Positions 6,769-12,649 of a DNA stretch of 12,649 bases are shown here, one piece after another. Location: assembly GCA_964633225.1 (NCBI GenBank), contig CAZWFQ010000088.1, forward strand, positions 1 to 12,649, read 5' to 3'. Made by a program: the position numbers and the translations under genes. Below the pieces are notes generated by a model. That model did no database searches and was not told where the DNA came from. It worked only from the letters and a program-made list of their open reading frames with translations. The stretch is from JAKQIM01 sp964633225. GTDB lineage: Bacteria > Chloroflexota > Anaerolineae > Anaerolineales > UBA4823. Position 1 is the stretch's first letter; the number at the start of each line of letters is the position of its first letter.

Positions 6769-7355
6769 ACGCCGCACTGGGGGGTGTGCTGCTGCTTTGG
6801 CTGCTCTACACGCTGCTTTACAGCCTGAACCCTGATAACCGGCCGACGGCCTTCCTGGAATTCATCCCCGGTATCCTGGCGCTGGGGCTGTTGCGGGCAG
6901 CCGGCTTTGGCTGGCAGGACTGCTTTCTGCACCGCGCCAGGCTCTCGCGGGCCGGGCTGGGACTGCTGGCGGCATCATTCATCTTCGTACCGCTCATGCT
7001 GGCAACCGGGCGCTGGACGGGAGGAAGCTGGCAGGGAGCGTTGGTATATGCCCCAGCAATCGGCGTTTCGCAAGAGCTGTTCTTCCGGGCAGCGCTGCTG
7101 CCCATACTGATGGCGGCACTGAAGGGCCGCCCCAACCTGGCCCTGGTGCTACACGCCCTGCTGTTTGCGGCCTGGCATATCCCCAAACCCATCCTGGCCG
7201 GAGCGCCAGCAGGGGGCATTATTGGCATTGTAGCTGTCACCTTTATCTGCGGGCTGTTGTGGGGCAGGCAGGTGCAGCGAGATGGCACAGTCTTCTGGCT
7301 GATGGGCTACCACTCGCTGGTGTTGATCATCAACTCATTCTTCACCTGGGGCTAA
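6726..7355 (+). CDS. CPBP (CAAX/Abi-type) membrane protease homologue with altered motifs
   Basis: A 209-residue integral membrane protein of the CPBP family, which includes Rce1-type CAAX proteases and bacterial immunity or Abi proteins. Helices are seen at about residues 13-33, 43-60, 75-93, 104-122, 138-153, 162-180 and 190-206. The conserved motifs are present but altered: the EExxxR motif reads QELFFR at residues 116-121 (first Glu replaced by Gln116; Glu117 and Arg121 kept); FxxxH is intact as FAAWH at 147-151; the last motif reads HSLVLIIN at 196-203, with the Asn seven residues after His instead of four. In Rce1 the first Glu is needed for catalysis, so this protein may be inactive or act by another role. 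ATG 6726 has AGGAG at 6711-6715. It overlaps the GNAT-like stump upstream and is convergent with the next gene. Confidence 0.85.
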   Translation: MANHEKPQIKKLALNAALGGVLLLWLLYTLLYSLNPDNRPTAFLEFIPGILALGLLRAAGFGWQDCFLHRARLSRAGLGLLAASFIFVPLMLATGRWTGGSWQGALVYAPAIGVSQELFFRAALLPILMAALKGRPNLALVLHALLFAAWHIPKPILAGAPAGGIIGIVAVTFICGLLWGRQVQRDGTVFWLMGYHSLVLIINSFFTWG

Positions 7356-7379
7356 ACGGCACGCGAAGGCACAAAAACC

Positions 7380-8222
7380 CTAAGGTTTCTTTCGGATCAT
7401 CTCGACGCGACGGAAGACTTCAAAATAACCCAGGTCGGCAAAGGCCGGGCAGTGCGGGTCATGTTCAGGCACATTCTCGGCGTAGGCGTCCTGGCGGGGG
7501 AACTTAAGGTGCAGGTGCGCCAGCAGTGCCCGCCCCACCTCGCGCGGATCGCCGCTCTGGGTATGTAGGACAAAGTGGCTGAGGCGGAACTTGTGGTAGC
7601 GGTACACCAGCCAGCCGTAGCCGCCGGAAGGTAAGTTGATGGTCAACCCTTGAAGGCTGGCGGCATTGTACATGGATGATGGCTCGTTGATCCAGGTCAG
7701 ATGCTCTGGGTAGCTGTCCATCAAGATCAACGCCCCAGTCGAATCAAGCCAGTTTGCCTCTCCGGGAGGCGTCCCTTTCAACGGGTGAGGGGCGCGGCGC
7801 AAGACCAGGTATTCACCCGTCTCCACAAAACCACATTTTCGGAACAGGGTGTGCGCCGGAGTATTGTTTTTGATCACTTCCAAAATACTGAGCGGCAGGC
7901 CCATGCGGTCCGAATCGCCCAGCATGGCATCCATAATGGCCCCGCCCGTACCGCCGCGCCGGATAGTAGGCAGCACGCCCAGGCGCGTGACCCAAGAGCG
8001 GCCCGGCCTGAGGCCCAGCATGCCCAACCCCAACACCTGTCCATCATCGGCAGCGCGCGCCACGTAAGAATGCTCCAGATCCACGTCGAAATCGTGCACA
8101 TATTCCCCCAAGATATTGGCGCTCATGGGCATTGGCACCAGGTAATCGACACGCGTCTGGTTATACAGATCGGTCAATTCATCAATTGTGAACTTGCTGG
8201 CAGGAATAAGGTCAATGTCCAT
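7380..8222 (-). CDS. Tandem GNAT-fold acetyltransferase
   Basis: A 280-residue soluble protein of the GNAT superfamily, which transfers an acetyl group from acetyl-CoA to an amine. The N-terminal domain (about residues 1-145) carries motif A at 78-101: VTRLGVLPTIRRGGTGGAIM, where RRGGTG corresponds to the acetyl-CoA pyrophosphate loop (Q/R)xxGxG, followed by SILEVIKNNTPAHTLFRKCGF, the usual N...A...(Y/F)xxxGF element. The C-terminal half (about 146-280) has a similar outline (GRALLAHLHLKFP, then ENVPEHDPHCPAFADLGYFEVFRR) but no acetyl-CoA loop, so it looks like a second, degenerate GNAT copy, as in tandem enzymes such as MshD. The substrate is unknown. The start ATG 8222 is six bases after the response-regulator stop and has no clear Shine-Dalgarno, so it is the last gene of the operon and may depend on upstream translation. 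Confidence 0.82.
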   Translation of the reverse strand: MDIDLIPASKFTIDELTDLYNQTRVDYLVPMPMSANILGEYVHDFDVDLEHSYVARAADDGQVLGLGMLGLRPGRSWVTRLGVLPTIRRGGTGGAIMDAMLGDSDRMGLPLSILEVIKNNTPAHTLFRKCGFVETGEYLVLRRAPHPLKGTPPGEANWLDSTGALILMDSYPEHLTWINEPSSMYNAASLQGLTINLPSGGYGWLVYRYHKFRLSHFVLHTQSGDPREVGRALLAHLHLKFPRQDAYAENVPEHDPHCPAFADLGYFEVFRRVEMIRKKP

Positions 8223-8228
8223 AGGTTT

Positions 8229-8594
8229 TCAACGCGCCAACAGATCGGCCACCAGCTTGAGCAGGTGGTGCATATTAAAGGGTTTGCCGACGTAGCCATC
8301 CAGGTGATAAGCTTCCACCATCTTGCGGGCCACTTCTTCAGGCCAGGCAGTCAACGCCACCAGGGGCACGTGCTCCAACTCTGGCTCAGAGCGCAGCCAG
8401 ACCGAGAGCGTCTGACCATCCACATCTGGCAGGCCCAGGTCCAGCAAGATCAGGTCAGGATGCTCAGCCAGGGCCATCTCCAGCCCGCTCTCAGCCGTCT
8501 CAGCCCAAAAGAATTCGTGCCCGCGGGCGGTGAGCACCTTGCGGGCCAGGGTGGCATTATCCGAGATATCTTCAATGTAAAGTATTTTTGCCAT
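8229..8594 (-). CDS. Stand-alone response regulator receiver (CheY-like)
   Basis: A 121-residue protein that is a single receiver domain with no output domain. All key residues are visible: acidic pair Glu8-Asp9 (YIED), phospho-acceptor Asp52 in LLDLGLPDVDG, Thr82 in ALTA and Lys104 in GKPF. It should accept phosphate from a histidine kinase and act by protein-protein contact; Trp84 after the switch Thr-Ala and Tyr101 before Lys104 are also notable. No kinase gene is in the window. ATG 8594 is preceded by AGGAAA. It lies nine bases after the stop of the 881-residue membrane protein and six bases before the acetyltransferase start, so all three probably share one transcript. It could relay a signal between that membrane protein and a distant kinase or flagellar or polarity target, which is inference. 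Confidence 0.93.
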   Translation of the reverse strand: MAKILYIEDISDNATLARKVLTARGHEFFWAETAESGLEMALAEHPDLILLDLGLPDVDGQTLSVWLRSEPELEHVPLVALTAWPEEVARKMVEAYHLDGYVGKPFNMHHLLKLVADLLAR

Positions 8595-8603
8595 GATCTT
8601 TTC

Positions 8604-11249
8604 CTAACGATTAATGAACACTTTCACCTCGGTCACATTTTTTGCGTCCGCGGTTGGCTCGGGATCTTGTTTGTAGATCAGCTCTTCATCCCCAGCATCT
8701 AAGAGGTCTGGGACCAGGGCCAGGTCAAAGCTGGTGGCAATTGCCTTGGCACTGCCATAGGTCTGCTTGACAAAGTTGGGGACGGCCTTACCTGCGCCCA
8801 AAGTGCTGCTGGCAGGTTTTGGTTCCACGTCCCTGCGCTCTGAACTGCCGGCGCCTGCAGCCGGGCTAAAGAAGCGTTGAATGGATTCTTTCACGCCTTC
8901 GCTCGGGGTAGTCACCGTGCCAACGCCCAACCCCCAGGCCAGGGCCAGGAGGTAATCCAGGCCGCTGCCAAAGGTGCTTAACTTGGCGTTGATGTAAGTC
9001 AGCCCCGAAATACCCGCCACTGCTGCCCAACCCGCCGTAGCCAGCCAGGCCGAACGCCGGTATCGCCCAAGTTCTTGCTGCAGCAAGCTGGGCCCAACCT
9101 TGATCGCCACAGAGGCCACCCATTCGTCCCCGCGCCGGGCAAGGAAACGATATTCACCGATGGCATCGGGATAATAGGGCAGCTCTTCGATCTGGCGCGG
9201 CTGGGTCACTGCGCCGGAGCGAGCAGAAAGCGGGAGGGCGCCGGGCGGGATCACATACCAGGTGATCTGCGGCGAGGCAGGCGGCGCCGGGTCCAGCGAC
9301 AGCCACAGGGCATCTTTGACACTCACCAGGCGGCCCGGATCGACCTTGACCGTATAGGGCAGGTACAATGTGAAATCCAAGGGCCGCGGTTCGATGGTGG
9401 CTGAATTAGCGATCACCCGGCACTGCTGAGGGTAAACACCCAGCTCTTCAGCCTTAGGGGTAAACATAAACTGAACCGCTTCCTGATCGGCGTCGTTGAG
9501 CTTCTTGTCGATGCCAGACATTCGCCAGACCTGCCAAATGAAGGGCTTATCCCAGGGCTTACCATTCACCTTGACATGGAAAGTGACCGGCTGACCGGTC
9601 TGAAGGCGCAGGGAGTGGTCGCCGCCGGATTCTTCAGCAGGCGGCTGCGGGCCGCCCTGCGGCAGCAGCTCAATATGGCTTTCGCTGCGTACATCCTGCC
9701 CCCAATCAGCTCCGAGGACCTCAAGATTTTGTGCAAGCTGGGCTGGGGGTGCGGCGGGCTGAAGGGTGCGGCGTGACAGGACGGCGTTGAACTCATCCAC
9801 AATCTTATCCACCTCAGCCAATTGGCCATTGGCCAGGTCGCGGTGGGCTTCTTCGAATACCTGGGGGTTTTTGGCCAGCAAATCCCTCACGGCAGCCTGG
9901 ACCTCTGCGCTGCGGGCAGCCTTAGCCGAAGCAGGCGCAGCCTCACGGCCAAGCATGACCTTTTCTACTTCTTGTTTGACCTTATTAAGATCATCACCAG
10001 ACCCTTCTGCACTTTGCAGCTTATCAGAGGCCTTCTTTAAGAAATCCTTGGCGGCCTCCAGGTCTGGCAGTCTTAACAAAGCCTCTGCCTGGAGCAAATA
10101 CCCATCAATCTCACGCCAAATCAGGTCGCCGCGCCGGAGCGGCAGGCGGCGCAGGCGCTCTTGAAGCATGCGCAAGACCACTTTTTGATAACTGACGCTC
10201 TTATCGGCACTGGTGCCAATACGCAGCAAAAAACCCGCCACAACCGCCCCCGCGGTGATGACCAGGAAAGGCAGGTACATGCTGTGACGCAGCCGGGCAG
10301 TCACAGCCAGGGTTTCTCGCGTCTGCGTTTGGGGGAATAGGATTGACAGGGTGCCCTGGTATTCGCCCGGGCTGCGGATGCCGCGCACGTTCAACGTCAC
10401 CGCAAGCGGTGCATCGGGCCTGGTAACGCCGCCTGGCTCTGACACTTCCAACCAACCGGTTTCACCGCTGAGCGGGTTGGCCAGCTCACTGGATAACAGC
10501 ACATACGGCACGCTCTGTAATTCCTGCTCCCACAGAGAAAGCTGATAAGGCTGCCAGGAAACCCCCACGTTCGGCCCCTGGCAGAGGGTATCCACCAGGC
10601 AGGGCAAATTATCCACACCGCTGATGAGGATGGCTGGCGCTTCTGCACCGCTCAAACGGTATTGGATGGCCGCGTCTGGGCGCGTGATGAACACATTGAC
10701 CGGTTGAGAAAGGGGGGTTAGCTGCTCAGAACTGACCAACAGCCAGCCAGCATATTTACCAGAGGCGGGCAGGCTGGTATCTTGGGCAAACTGCACCGCC
10801 AGGCTGGCGGTTTGCTCCGGCTCGAGGTTCTCCAGCCGGGCGGGTTGGCTGGTCAAGCCGGGCGAGAGTACCGTACCATTCCCGGCTTGTACAATGAACA
10901 ACTGCGCCTCCAGGCTGGCGGCGGTTGCGGTCAATGGGTTATGCAGGCGCACCTGAAAGGTCAGCGCGTCGGGGCTGAGCACCAACGTATCAGAGATGGT
11001 CGGGAAGAGCAAAACTTCCGAGGGGGTCGGGGCGACGTCCACAAGGCCAGGGTCTTCCACCATCCCGCCGCCTGCCTGATCTGGCACGGGCAGCGGGGTA
11101 GCAACCGGTGCTGCAGGCGTACCCAAGCCTGCCAAAGCCTGGTTGATCTTATCCAGTGAGATGGCGTTGGAAAGCGAGGCAAAACCAGTTGCCCCCAAAA
11201 CGAGCACCAGTATTGCCGCAAGCACCTGACCTAACCGGGATGTGGGCAT
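8604..11249 (-). CDS. Large multi-domain membrane protein with C-terminal PASTA-like domain
   Basis: An 881-residue protein of unknown role. In order: a signal anchor or signal peptide (about residues 7-29); a Pro-rich linker; beta-sandwich, Ig-like regions (about 75-195 and 200-320) with two cysteines near 214-221 that may pair; a membrane helix (324-344, SMYLPFLVITAGAVVAGF); a charged helical, partly coiled-coil region (about 350-500); a second beta-rich region (about 505-720); two more membrane helices (about 734-753 and 764-781); and a Ser/Pro linker leading to residues 821-880, which fit a PASTA domain (VPNFVKQTYGSAK, then YKQDPEP, then VTEVKVFIN). PASTA domains usually bind peptidoglycan fragments or beta-lactams in PknB-like kinases and class B penicillin-binding proteins; none of those catalytic domains is present. 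Simple topology puts the PASTA domain inside the cell, which is odd. ATG 11249 has AAGGAG upstream. It is the first gene of a three-gene operon. Confidence 0.8.
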   Translation of the reverse strand: MPTSRLGQVLAAILVLVLGATGFASLSNAISLDKINQALAGLGTPAAPVATPLPVPDQAGGGMVEDPGLVDVAPTPSEVLLFPTISDTLVLSPDALTFQVRLHNPLTATAASLEAQLFIVQAGNGTVLSPGLTSQPARLENLEPEQTASLAVQFAQDTSLPASGKYAGWLLVSSEQLTPLSQPVNVFITRPDAAIQYRLSGAEAPAILISGVDNLPCLVDTLCQGPNVGVSWQPYQLSLWEQELQSVPYVLLSSELANPLSGETGWLEVSEPGGVTRPDAPLAVTLNVRGIRSPGEYQGTLSILFPQTQTRETLAVTARLRHSMYLPFLVITAGAVVAGFLLRIGTSADKSVSYQKVVLRMLQERLRRLPLRRGDLIWREIDGYLLQAEALLRLPDLEAAKDFLKKASDKLQSAEGSGDDLNKVKQEVEKVMLGREAAPASAKAARSAEVQAAVRDLLAKNPQVFEEAHRDLANGQLAEVDKIVDEFNAVLSRRTLQPAAPPAQLAQNLEVLGADWGQDVRSESHIELLPQGGPQPPAEESGGDHSLRLQTGQPVTFHVKVNGKPWDKPFIWQVWRMSGIDKKLNDADQEAVQFMFTPKAEELGVYPQQCRVIANSATIEPRPLDFTLYLPYTVKVDPGRLVSVKDALWLSLDPAPPASPQITWYVIPPGALPLSARSGAVTQPRQIEELPYYPDAIGEYRFLARRGDEWVASVAIKVGPSLLQQELGRYRRSAWLATAGWAAVAGISGLTYINAKLSTFGSGLDYLLALAWGLGVGTVTTPSEGVKESIQRFFSPAAGAGSSERRDVEPKPASSTLGAGKAVPNFVKQTYGSAKAIATSFDLALVPDLLDAGDEELIYKQDPEPTADAKNVTEVKVFINR

Positions 11250-11272
11250 AGACAGCTCCTTGGTATAGGAAA

Positions 11273-11299
11273 ATTATACCCCATAGAATCAAAAAGCAA
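11273..11299 (-). promoter_or_regulatory. Promoter of the PASTA-protein / response-regulator / GNAT operon
   Basis: Read on the - strand, TTGCTT (complement of 11294-11299) is followed after 15 bases by a perfect TATAAT (complement of 11273-11278), with the Shine-Dalgarno AAGGAG and the ATG at 11249 just downstream. The -35 match is partial and the spacer short, but the -10 is exact and the position is right. The -35 element lies inside the 3' arm of the terminator of the preceding unit. Confidence 0.6.
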
Positions 11300-11330
11300 G
11301 GGCGGCCTGCAAAAGAACCGCCCTTGCTTT
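11291..11330 (-). terminator. Strong intrinsic terminator after the ferredoxin operon
   Basis: On the - strand, beginning 10 bases after the stop of the gene at 11340-12194, a perfect 13-base-pair stem (complement of 11318-11330 paired with complement of 11293-11305; AAAGCAAGGGCGG with CCGCCCTTGCTTT) closes a 12-base loop and is followed by a run of five T residues (complement of 11291-11295). This is a textbook rho-independent terminator. On the + strand the hairpin lacks a T run, so termination is expected only for the - strand transcript. Confidence 0.92.
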
Positions 11331-11339
11331 CGAATGGAC

Positions 11340-12194
11340 TTACTCTAACGCATCCAGGGCCGCTTGCAGGGCAGTTTTGACAGGTTCAAAGCTCAAGCCA
11401 TTGGCGGTGCAAAAATCCTTGACCTTGACAGATGTATCAGATGGCATGGACATACCGAGCACTTGCTCGATGGCTTCTTTGTTCAATCCCCACGCCAGCA
11501 GGTCGGCAAAAGTGGTCTTGCCCTTGATCTCACCGGGAGCGGCGCGGGGAGTGTGCTCGGCAGCTGGGGTACCAGTGCCAGCACCGCCCTGCCCGGCCCC
11601 GCTACCCTGGCCGGCACCGCCACCCTGCCCTGTAGGGCCGCCCTGTTGGGTAGTTGGAGCGGGCGTGGGGGTGTATGCGGTTGGCGAGTCAGGCGGCAGG
11701 GTTGGCTCTGTAAGGGAAGCCGGCCCGCCGGCAGTGTGAGCGGCCAGGTAAGCGGCCTGCTCGGGAGTCAGGGGGCGGGCTTGCAGCAGCTCAGCCGCCG
11801 CGGCGGGCAGGTAGTTATTGGTGCTCAAATCCACCGGCAGGCCCAGGTAAAAGGCCACAAACAGGCGCACTGAAGCCGTACCAATCTCCACCGGGCTGCC
11901 CGCATTCAGCGCTTCCAGGCTCTTGACCTGGAAGGCCGCCGGGGCAGCATCCGTGATACCAAAAGCCTGCGCCAAGACTTCTACCGGCACATCAAAGTTG
12001 CGCTCAATATCCGCCAGGGTGTAAGAACCGCGGATATCCGCAGGGTTAGCCTGCCCAGCAAACTGCCCCTCGGTGTAGGTGGCAGCGGTCTTGGTATTCT
12101 CGGTCTGCCACCAGCCCAGGGCACTGCTGAACAAGATGCCGCCAAACAAGATCACCACGATGATCACAGCCAGGGGTTTAGAAGTGAGTCTCAT
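11340..12194 (-). CDS. Membrane-anchored protein with two small helical modules, polyferredoxin partner
   Basis: A 284-residue protein with an N-terminal helix (about residues 8-27, after MRLTSK) that anchors it to the membrane, the rest probably outside. A first module at about residues 54-100 begins IRGSYTLADIERNF and continues DVPVEVLAQAFGI; a second at about 223-284 begins IKGKTTFADLLAWGLNKE and ends FEPVKTALQAALDALE. The two share I(R/K)GxxTxAD followed by two helices, a module I associate with proteins encoded next to 4Fe-4S binding proteins in anaerobes. Between them lies a low-complexity linker (about 155-220), first Pro/Thr-rich, then Gly/Gln-rich (GQGGGAGQGSGAGQGG). It has no cofactor motif; a lone Cys is near the C-terminus. 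It starts at ATG 12194 inside the TGA of the upstream ferredoxin gene (ATGA overlap), so the two products are likely made in step and act together. Function unknown. Confidence 0.72.
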   Translation of the reverse strand: MRLTSKPLAVIIVVILFGGILFSSALGWWQTENTKTAATYTEGQFAGQANPADIRGSYTLADIERNFDVPVEVLAQAFGITDAAPAAFQVKSLEALNAGSPVEIGTASVRLFVAFYLGLPVDLSTNNYLPAAAAELLQARPLTPEQAAYLAAHTAGGPASLTEPTLPPDSPTAYTPTPAPTTQQGGPTGQGGGAGQGSGAGQGGAGTGTPAAEHTPRAAPGEIKGKTTFADLLAWGLNKEAIEQVLGMSMPSDTSVKVKDFCTANGLSFEPVKTALQAALDALE

Positions 12195-12649
12195 TTGTCA
12201 CCTACCTTAGCATCGCTCGTGGCAAAAACTACCGTCTGAGCTACGGGGCAAACCGCCTCAGAGGTGCATTCCAGGCAAGAGATGCACTGATGGTCACGCA
12301 CCACCCGCTTTTCATCCACCGGGATATTCATAGGGCACATGATGGAACAGGCGCCATCTGCCTTGCAGGTGGCCTCCCGGCGGCGGATGCCGAAGAGCCG
12401 GAACAGGTTGGTGAGGCCCAGCAGCGCACCGTAGGGGCAGGCGTATTTGCACCAGGGGCGTTCGACAAACAAAGACAAGACCAGGGTTGTCCCCAAGATC
12501 AACAAACCGGTGAGGGCCACCTCAGATGACCAGAAGTTGAACAATGCAAAATAAGGGTCATAAGCAGCAAAGATCAGTTTGCCGCTGGCGGCGGTCATAT
12601 AGATGACCCAGGCCAGCACCAGGTAGCGGGCGTAGCGCAGGATGCGATC
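12191..12649 (-). CDS. NapH/CcoG-type membrane 4Fe-4S binding protein (5' end outside window)
   Basis: C-terminal part of a polyferredoxin that passes electrons between membrane and soluble partners. The frame is open through the window edge at 12649, so the start lies outside; a GTG at 12619 is internal. What is visible: membrane helices (AWVIYMTAASGKLIFAA and ALTGLLILGTTLVLSLF), then ERPWCKYACPYGALLG, the CxxxCP signature of the NapH/CcoG/YccM group, then a cytoplasmic ferredoxin region. This region has CKADGACSIMCP, in which the middle Cys of CxxCxxCxxxCP is replaced by Asp, and CISCLECTSEAVCP (CxxCxxCxxxxCP). The first cluster may thus be Asp-ligated or labile. The family serves in periplasmic nitrate reduction, FMN-protein reduction or cytochrome oxidase assembly; which of these applies here cannot be told. 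Its TGA overlaps the ATG of the next gene. Confidence 0.87.
   Translation of the reverse strand, partial: DRILRYARYLVLAWVIYMTAASGKLIFAAYDPYFALFNFWSSEVALTGLLILGTTLVLSLFVERPWCKYACPYGALLGLTNLFRLFGIRRREATCKADGACSIMCPMNIPVDEKRVVRDHQCISCLECTSEAVCPVAQTVVFATSDAKVGDK

Noticed and set aside
7375..7388. Small inverted repeat AAACC-CTAA-GGTTT between the convergent genes
   Set aside because: The stem is only five mostly A-T pairs, without a clear T run on either side, and it overlaps the stop codon at 7380; too weak to call a terminator.
7701..8702. 333-codon open frame on the + strand opposite the acetyltransferase and response regulator
   Set aside because: It is antisense to two clear genes; its translation is rich in His, Gln and Arg with no domain, as expected for the complement of GC-rich coding sequence.
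11575..11660. Repetitive GC-rich tract that might be a tandem repeat array
   Set aside because: It is the coding DNA of the Gly/Gln-rich linker (GQG repeats), imperfect and in frame; no independent repeat element is needed to explain it.

Overview
The window is about 60% G+C and densely coded, with no gap longer than about 175 bases. It looks like ordinary chromosome from a GC-rich environmental bacterium. The protein styles (large Ig-like/PASTA membrane proteins, GxxLGLxQWLxLR-type membrane repeats, Pro/Thr-rich linkers, a polyferredoxin followed by a small helical-repeat protein) remind me of Chloroflexota, probably Anaerolineae. That placement is inference from protein style; no rRNA, tRNA or marker gene confirms it. 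I see no insertion sequence, phage gene, CRISPR array, tRNA or origin.

Layout. The left 7.36 kb is read on the + strand: the 3' part of an APH/choline-kinase-fold phosphotransferase (3-986); a ten-helix EamA/DMT transporter with a TTG start (1009-1848); a tightly packed four-gene block (1951-5364) of an internally duplicated membrane protein, a membrane-anchored HExxH putative metalloprotease, a roughly ten-helix membrane protein and a small DUF5655-like protein; a membrane-anchored cysteine-rich small protein (5404-5856); a soluble protein with an N-terminal S24/S26-like fold (5887-6552); a short remnant resembling the first residues of a GNAT acetyltransferase (6631-6768); and a CPBP/Abi-type membrane protease homologue with altered active-site motifs (6726-7355).

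The right 5.3 kb is read on the - strand, convergent with the first part. From right to left it holds a polyferredoxin of the NapH/CcoG type (5' end outside the window), translationally coupled by an ATGA overlap to an anchored protein with two copies of a small helical module. A strong intrinsic terminator follows. The promoter of the next transcription unit is folded into that terminator. This second unit encodes an 881-residue membrane protein ending in a PASTA-like domain, a single-domain CheY-like response regulator and a tandem GNAT-fold protein.

How they may work together. The - strand trio (PASTA membrane protein, stand-alone receiver, acetyltransferase) has 6-9 base spacers and reads as one operon, possibly an envelope-sensing unit, though no kinase is present in the window. 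The ferredoxin pair reads as a membrane electron-transfer module. The + strand four-gene block is the best candidate for an uncharacterised system: an anchored putative protease encoded between two polytopic membrane proteins with overlapping or nearly overlapping reading frames. Nothing in the window proves a joint function.
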